Translations under genes and position numbers: made by a program
Notes under the pieces: generated by a model
What the model was told of the DNA's origin: nothing
The model's input: only the letters and a program-made list of their open reading frames with translations
The model's database searches: none
Part shown: in pieces, positions 27,612 to 36,600 of the stretch
How positions within the stretch are numbered: the first letter of the stretch is position 1
How the letters are laid out: each line of letters begins with the position of its first letter
DNA from: AP-15 sp035509615
Lineage (GTDB): Bacteria; Pseudomonadota; Alphaproteobacteria; ATCC43930; CGMCC-115725
Length of the DNA stretch: 64,000 nucleotides
Reading direction: 5' to 3'
Assembly (NCBI GenBank): GCA_035509615.1
Contig: DATJLK010000098.1
Location: 1 to 64,000 of the forward strand

Positions 27612-30600
27612 AGTCAGTCGACGACTTTCTGGCGGAGCTAGGGGGCGCCGGTGTCCAGGTCTCGGTCGACGGCGACAACCTGCGGTGCCGCGCGCCAAAG
27701 GGACGACTCACACCTGAACTGCGTCGCGAAATTACGCTGCGCAAAGCGGAAATTCTCCAGACCCTCGGATCGCCGAAGGCCGCATGGCCCGAACCCGACG
27801 GACACATCCGGCGGGCCGGTCGCGATTGCCACTTGCCTCTGTCTTCGGCGCAGCAGCGGCTGTGGTTTCTCGCCCAATACGAAGGCGAAAGCTCCGCCTA
27901 TTCGATACCCACCGCCCTCCGTCTCAGGGGCGAATTGGAAATCAGCGCACTGCGCAAAAGCATCAACCAAATTGTCGAACGACACGAGGTCCTGCGAACG
28001 GTTTTTCCAGCCAAGGACGGTCTGCCACTGCAACGAATTCTTGCTGTCGCCCCGGTGGAAATTCCGGTTTACGATCTGCCGACGGCTGGCGGCGACCAGC
28101 AGCTCGATAAGATTCAGCACTGGATCGCGGCAGAAACGGCCCGGGCTTTCGACCTTTTCGCCGGGCCATTGTTGCGCGTCAAGTTGTTCCGGCTCGCCGC
28201 TGACGATCATGTCCTGCTGGTGATCACCCATCACATTATCTCCGACGCTTGGTCAGTTGGCGTCTTCACCCGCGAGTTTTCTGAACTGTACAGCGCCGCA
28301 TGTTTGCATCGTGCGCCGTCACTCCCTGCACTCGAGATCCAATACGCCGATTTTGCAGTCTGGCAGAGTGAACGTCTCGATAGCGGCGTCTACGACGAGC
28401 AGCTCAAATATTGGGAAAAGCAGCTGCGGGGAGCACCTCCGCTGCTGCAGCTTCCCTGGGACCGCCCGCGTCCCGCCACTCAAACGCACCGCGGGGGAAC
28501 TCGGTTATTTCAATTCGGCGAGACCCTGACCTCGAGGCTGAAGGAATTCAGCCGCCAGAACCGCTGCAGTATCTTTATGACGCTGCTGGCCGGGTTCTCG
28601 GCTCTGCTCGCGCGATACAGCGGTCAAGACCAAGTGGTCGTCGGGTCCCCGATCGCCAACCGAGGTCAGAGTCAGCTCGAGCCTTTGATCGGTTTTTTTG
28701 TCAATACCCTGGCGCTGCGCGTCGACCTGTCGGACGATCCTTCGTTCCTGGAGCTGGTGGCGCGAACAAAGCACCTGGCACTCGAGGCCTTTGCTAATCA
28801 AGACGCACCCTTTGAAGACCTGGTGGAGAAGCTGCAACCGGAGCGCAGCCTCAGCTATATGCCGCTCTTTCAGGTGATGTTTGTACTGCAGAATGCACCG
28901 ATATCGGAACTGGCGCTGCCGGGGCTGACCGCGTCGTTGCTGGATATCTCCCGCGATACGACGAAATTCGATCTCACACTGGTCATCGACGATGATGGTA
29001 GTCGGCTGAGGGGATCATTCGAATACAGCGCCGACCTATTTGACGCTTCAACGATCCAGCGGATGGCCGGACATTTCGAAAACCTGCTCGACCGGATGAC
29101 GCGGGAGCCCGGCATTCGTGTTTCTGAACTGGATTTTCTGAGTGGGGACGAAGTCGAACTGCTGCTGCACAGTTGGAATGACACTGCGATCGACTTTCCG
29201 TGCGACGCGTGCATTCAACAACTGTTCGAATATAAAGCGGCCGAAACACCCGCGGCCATCGCATTGGTGTTCCAGGATCAACAGCTGACGTATGCTGAAT
29301 TGAACAGCCGCGCCAACCGGTTGGCGGGTCATCTGATCGCGCTCGGGGTCAGGCCCGACGCCCGCGTCGCCGTCGCGGTGGAACGCAGTCTCGAGATGGT
29401 TGTAGCACTACTGGCCACGCTCAAGGCGGGTGGTGCCTATGTGCCGCTCGATCCTGCCTATCCAGCCGAACGCCTGGCCTTTATGATCGCCGACAGCGCT
29501 CCTCACGTGCTGCTCACCCAGCAAGCAGTGCTGCCCGGCCTCGGCGAACTGCCCGATACGCTGCCGGTTCTCGCCCTCGATGCCAGTGCGCCCGCCTGGG
29601 CCGCCTTACCGGACACCAACCCGCAGCCCGCAACACTTGGGCTGACTTCCGCAAACCTCGCCTACGTTATCTACACCTCAGGCTCCACGGGCACGCCAAA
29701 AGGCGTCATGGTCGAGCACGCGAATGTCGTCCGCTTGTTTGCATCGACCGCATCGCTCTTTCAGTTCAATGCCGATGACGTTTGGACGCTATTTCACTCT
29801 TATGCGTTCGATTTCTCCGTCTGGGAACTCTGGGGAGCCTTGCTGTATGGCGGACGGCTCATCGTCATCCCCCATTTCCTCGCGCGCTCACCACGAGATT
29901 TCTATCACCTACTTTGTGAACAAGGCGTCAGCGTCCTCAATCAAACGCCGAGTGCGTTCCGGCAGCTCATGGCCGCGCAAGCCGAAACTCCGCAGGTTCA
30001 ACACCGCTTGCGACATGTCATTTTCGGCGGGGAAGCGCTTGAGATAGCTAGCCTGAAGGCCTGGTACGCCAGGAACGACGCGAGCAAGACCAATCTCGTC
30101 AACATGTACGGCATTACCGAAACGACCGTTCATGCGACCTATCGTGTGCTTCAGCCGCATGACACCCAATCTCGTTATGGCAGCCCGATCGGTGTGCCTC
30201 TTGCCGATCTTCGCATCTATCTTTTGGATAAACATGGGGCGCCGGCGCCGCTGGGTGTTGCGGGGGAGATCTACGTCGCCGGCGCCGGTGTGGCGCGCGG
30301 TTATATGAACCGGCCTGAGTTGACGGCGGAGCGCTTTCTGACCGATCCGTTCGCGGTCGAGGCGGGCACTGCCGGAAGGCGGATGTATCGCACCGGCGAT
30401 CTGGGACGCCGGCTTGCTGACGGCACGATCGAATTCCTCGGCCGTAACGACCATCAGGTCAAGATCCGCGGATTCCGCATCGAAGTCGGCGAGATCGAGG
30501 CCCGGCTGTTGGACTATCCGGGGATGGACGAGGTCGTCGTGCTGGCGCGCGAGGACCATCCCGGCGAAAAACGGCTGGCAGCTTATTTCACCGGCGCGCC

Positions 30601-33600
30601 GGAGGTCACCGCCGCCGACCTGCGCCGCCACCTGGCGCTCGCGCTGCCGGACTACATGATGCCCGCCGCCTATGTCCGGCTCGATGCCCTGCCGCTCACC
30701 CCGAACGGCAAGCTCGACCGCGGCGCTCTTCCAGCACCTGGTGAGAGCGCCTTTGACAAACCCGGCTACGCGGCCCCGGAGGGACCGGTCGAGACCGCGC
30801 TCGCTGCCATCTGGGCCGGTCTGCTGCGTATCCAAGGCGTGGGGCGCCACGACAACTTTTTCGAACTCGGCGGGCATTCGCTAATGGCCATCCAAATGGT
30901 CTCGCGGATCCGCGACCGCTGTGGCTGCGAATTAACGGTTCGTGAAGTGTTCGAATCACCGACAATTGCCGGGATGGCTGCCCATCTCGACCTGCGTCAG
31001 AAGAACACCAAATCGACATCCCGCCCTCCACCCATTTACCGCCTTGAGCATGACGGCCCGCTGCCGCTTTCACTGGCGCAAGAACGCCTGTGGTTTCTCG
31101 ACCAGCTTGAGCCGGGAAATGCGTTCTACAACATTCCGTTCGCTTTTCGCTGCACGGGTCATCTCGACATCCCCGCGCTGGAACGGACGATCAACGAAGT
31201 AATCCGGCGGCATGCGTCGCTGCGTACGACCTTTTCCGAGATCGACGGCAAGCCATTTCAGAAGATTCACGAAAACTTTGACATCGCACTTGCCCGCCAG
31301 ACTCTGAGCCATCTTGAAGCAGACCGACGCGAAGCGGAAGCCCGGCGATTGGCTCTTGCAGAAGCGCTAAAACCATTCTGCCTCAAAAGCGGACCGTTGG
31401 TTCGCGCCACGTTGATCGAGATGGCGCCGCGCGACTATGCCTTGCTGCTGACGATCCATCACATCGTCGCCGACGGCTGGTCAATCGGCGTTCTGGTGCG
31501 CGAACTCTCGCAGATCTATCCGGCCCTTGTCCGCGGTGAACCCTCACCATTGCCGGATCTAGCAATCCAGTTTGCCGATTTCGCCGTCTGGCAACGCGCG
31601 TGGCTCGATGGCGAGAAATTGCAAGCGGAAATAGATTACTGGATACGGCAGTTGCAGGGCGCGCCTCAGGTTGTTGAGATCCCCGCCGATTTTCCTCGGC
31701 CGGCGGTTCAGACCTTTCGCGGTGATACCAGCTCCTTTCATTTGCCGCGCGCGGCGACGGACCGCCTGAAGCTGCTCAGCGAGGCAGCCGACGCCAGCTT
31801 GTTTATGATGTTGTTAGCCGGTTTTGCAGCATTGCTGCGCCGGTACACTGGCGAAGACGAGTTTCTGATCGGTTCGCCGATCGCCAATCGGAATCAGGAC
31901 GCGATCGAGCCATTGATTGGCTTCTTCGTCAATACCCTCGCGTTGCGCGCGGATCTGACAGGCGATCCGGAGTTTTTGGAGCTTCTCAGGCGCGTGCGCC
32001 AGACGGCGCTCGATGCCTATGCCCATCCGAACGTCCCGTTCGAATATCTCGTCGAGCGATTGCAGCCTGCTCGCGATATGCGCCGTAACCCGCTCGTGCA
32101 GGTCTCCTTTGTCTTCCAAAATACACCGTTTTCGGTCCCTCAAATCGAGGGCCTGGAAATGCGGCAAATGCCAGCCAAGACCGGCACCGCGCGTTTCGAT
32201 TTGGAAGTCTTTCTGTGGGAAGAAGATGGCGGCTTGCGCGGCGAATTCGCCTACGGCACGGACCTGTTCGAAGCGGCGACGATCGCGCGACTGGTTGGTC
32301 ATTTCGAGACGCTGTTGAGGGGGGTCGCGGACGACCCGCACCGCCCTGTCTCCGCCTTGCCGCTGCTTACAAAGGAAGAGCGCCGCCTGCTGCTTGTCGA
32401 CTGGAATGCGACGGCTGCGGACTTTCCGCGCGAGAAATGCGTTCACGAGTTATTTGAAGAACAGGCCGCCCGCCACCCAAACGAAATTGCGGTTGCCTGT
32501 GGGAGGCATGCCTTAACGTATGAGGACCTTGATGCCCGCGCGAACCAGTTGGCGCGGCACCTGTCGACGTTGGGCGCGGGTCCGGGTGTTTTGATCGGGA
32601 TTTGCCTGGAGCGAAGCCTCGACTTGGTGGTCGGAATTCTCGGCGTCCTCAAAGCCGGCGCGGCGTACGTCCCGCTGGATCCCAGCTATCCGCATGATCG
32701 ACTTGCCTTCATGATCGACGACGCGCGACTGGCGCTCCTGTTGACCGAAAGCAAGTTGCAGCCACGGTTGGCGGATCATCGGGCGCAGACATTGCGTCTG
32801 GACAGCATCTTTGAGTTGATCGCTCGGCAAAAAGCCACGAAGCCGGCTTCGATGGTCGGTCCGCGGGACTTGGCCTATGTCATCTACACATCCGGTTCGA
32901 CCGGACGCCCGAAGGGCACACTGCTTGAACATCGCAACGTCGTCAATTACCTGGCCTGGGCGCGCGCCCGCTATGCAGTGGCGGAAGGCGCCGGTGCGCC
33001 GGTCAATTCTTCGATCAGCTTCGACGCGACAGTGACCAGTCTGATCACCCCGCTCGTTTCTGGACGTCGCGTCGAACTGCTGCCGGAACAAGACGAAATC
33101 GAACATCTTTGTGCTGCGCTGAGGTCGGAACGGGACTTCAGCCTGGTGAAGATCACGCCCGCCCATCTCGATATGCTCAGCCGTCTCCTAGGCGAGATTC
33201 CGTTCACTGGACGGACACGGGCGTTCATCCTCGGCGGCGAAGCGCTGACGGCGGACCATATCGCCTATTGGCGCAAATTCGCGCCAGACCTGTGCTTGAT
33301 CAACGAATACGGACCGACGGAGACGGCAGTCGGCTGCTGTGTGTACGAGGTTCCGCGGGAAGCGCCGATTTCCCAAACCGTCCCGATCGGGCGGCCGATC
33401 GCAAACACACAACTTTACGTTCTCGACGAGCATCTTCAACCCGTCCCTGTCGGCGTTCCCGGGGAGCTTTTCATCGGGGGAGCCGGTGTTGGACGCGGCT
33501 ATCTTCATCGCGAAGAGCTGACGGCCGAGCGTTTTATTGCTGATCCGTTTTCGCCGCAGCCGGACGCACGCCTCTACCGGACGGGCGATCGCGCTCGCTT

Positions 33601-36600
33601 CCTGGTCGACGGCAATCTCGAATTCCTCGGCCGCCTGGATTCACAAGTAAAACTGCGTGGCTACCGGATTGAAACTGGCGAAATCGAGCGCGTACTCGCG
33701 GACAACCCCTCGGTCGACAAGGTCATGGTGGTGGTGCGCCATGATCAGCCCGGTGACGCAAGGCTGGTCGCTTATTTGGTACCGAGGGTTGCGCCTGCCG
33801 ATGCGGCCGTCGACGCAACCGCCGCAACCGATGCCGTCGACCACGAGCAGGTGACGCAATGGCAACACGTGTTTGCCAACAGCTACGCCGGTTCACAAAG
33901 CGCCGACGATTTGACGTTCGACATCGCCGGCTGGAACAGCAGTTATACCGGGGCACCGATCCCGGCTGATGAAATGCGCGAATGGGTCGAGCAAACAGTG
34001 CATCGCATTCGCTCCTATCGTCCGCGCCGCATTTGGGAAATTGGCTGTGGCACCGGCTTGTTGCTGTCACGGTTGGCGCCGTACGCCGCATCCTACTTGG
34101 GAACCGACTTCTCGGAGACCGCGCTTCGCCGCGTACGGCAGATGATCGAAGGGAACCCTGATTTTGCAACTGCGCGAGTATTGCATCGCGCCGCCGATGA
34201 TTTCACGGACGTTGCAGGGCCGTTCGACACGATTGTTCTCAACTCGGTCATTCAATATTTCCCAGGCATCGACTACCTGCTGGCCGTACTGGACGAAGCC
34301 GCGAAACGGCTCGCGCCGGGGGGGCGAATATTTCTCGGAGATGTGCGCTGTTTGCCGCTGTTGGAAATGTTTCATGCCTCGGTAGAGGCCTATCGGGCTT
34401 CCGATACTTCGCCAGTGTCGGGGATCAGACAACGTATCCACGAACGCATGTCACGAGAAGAAGAACTGTTGCTGGATCCGCAATTCTTTTTCGCATTGAA
34501 ATCACGATATCCAGGCCTGACCCACACTGAGGCGAACCTCAAGCGCGGAAAGCATTGCAATGAATTGCTGCGCTTCCGCTTTGATGCCACGTTGCATTTT
34601 GATCCGACCGCCTCCGCGCCAGCTGAGGTCACGTGGCACGACTGGAGCACCGGCGAATTTTCCCTGTCCGGGCTGCGCGAGCTTCTGGATGGGCAGAAGC
34701 CGGCAGTGTTCGCCCTGCGCGGTTTGCCGAACGCGCGTCTGAGTCACGACGTGATCTTTCTGCAGGAATTGCGCTCCGCGGCAGGCGCGCTCTCCTTAGG
34801 GCAATTGATGCGACGGATGCACACAGCGCCCATGGCCGATGTGGATCCCGAGCATCTGTGGGCCCTCGGCGCGGAACTGGGCTATCACGTCGAAATTGCC
34901 GTCTCCGAGGAGCCGTCCCAATTTGATGTGATCTTTAAGCGGAAAGGCGCAGAAGCGGATGCGACGGTTTCACAGCCAATCTCGGTCCGCGCTTTCATTG
35001 AGCCGCCAAAACCTTGGCGGCGCTATGCCAACGATCCGCTCCGCTCGCGGCGCCATCAGCGCCTTGCGCAGGAGCTGCGCGTGCTGGCCGAGTCGAAACT
35101 TCCCGACTACATGGTCCCCTCCGCTTTTGTGATGCTGCGAGAATTCCCGCTGACGTCCAACGGGAAGGTCGACCGCGAAGCACTTCCGCCGCCGTCCGTC
35201 CGGCCGGCGGACGAAAAGCTGATTGCGCCCCTGACCCCGGACGAAGAAGTGTTGGCCGCCATTTGGGCGGACGTTCTGGGGCTCGATCGTGTCGGCACGC
35301 ATGATGATTTCTTTGCATTGGGTGGCCATTCGCTGCTGGCCACGCAAGTGATCTCGCGAGTCCGCGAAGCCTTCGCTGTCGAACTGCAGGTCCGCACGAT
35401 CTTCCAAGCGCCCACGATTTCCGGCTTGGCGCAGCGCATCGTGGATCTGCGCGCGACGGCCGCCAACATGCCGCCCGCATCTCCCCTTGAACCCCAACCA
35501 CGCGGCGATCACGTTCCGTGTTCTTTTGCCCAGGAGCGCCTTTGGCTTCTCGATCGCCTGGAGGAAAAATCTCCGGCCTACAATATCGCGTCAACGATCC
35601 GGCTTAGCGGAGCGCTGAACGTCGACGGGCTGCGGTGTAGTTTACAGATGCTGGTCGATCGTCACGAAGCGCTGCGAACCACTTTTCCGGCAACGCCCGA
35701 CGGAGAGCCTCGGCAATACGTTGCCGCTCAGGTGGATTTCCAGTTGCCAGTGATTGATATTGAGCATTTTGCGGAAAATGCCCAGCTCGAACAACTGCAA
35801 ACCGTGAGCGCGGAAGTGCATCAGTGTCGTTTCGACCTGCAGCGCGGCCCGCTGCTGCGCGCCGTCCTGGTGCGCCGGAACGAGCACGAGCACGTTCTTT
35901 TCATGTGCATGCACCACATCATCTCGGATGGCTGGTCGATCGGGGTGCTGAACAGCGAACTCGCGGAATTGTACACGGCGTTTGTCGAGGCGCGCGCGCA
36001 CCGCCTGAACCCGCTGCCCGTGCAATACGCCGATTATGCGATTTGGCAGCGCAATTGGCTGCATGGCGACGTACTGCAATCGCAGGTCGCCTACTGGAAA
36101 GCGCAATTGGCGGGGGCGCCACCCGTGTTGGAATTGCCAACCGATTTTCCGCGTCCGGCGGTGCAGAGTTTCCAAGGTGAGATGGAAACTTTCGAGTTGG
36201 ATCGAGCGCTGACCGATGGGTTGGACGCGCTCAGCCGCCGACACGGCGTCAGCCTTTACATGATACTGCTGTCGGTGTTTGCCGTGCTGCTTTCCCGATA
36301 CAGCCGGCAAAAGAATTTAGTGATCGGTTCACCGATCGCTGGCCGCCGCAACCGTGAAATCGAGTCCGTGGTTGGCTTTTTTGTCAATACACTGGCGCTT
36401 CGCATTGATCTGGAGGGCGATCCGGGGTTCACGCAACTGCTCGCGCAAGTTCGCAAATCTGCGCTCGATGCCTACGCGCATCAGGACGTGCCCTTCGAAC
36501 ATCTGGTGCAAGAGCTTCACCCCGAGCGCAGCTTGAGTCATGCGCCGATTTTTCAAGTCATGCTGATCCTACTGAATACTCCCTTGTCTCAAATCCATGT

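Noticed and set aside
29909..30877. 322-aa open frame on the minus strand
   Set aside because: Antisense to the A domain of the terminal synthetase; its sequence mirrors similar shadows opposite other A domains.
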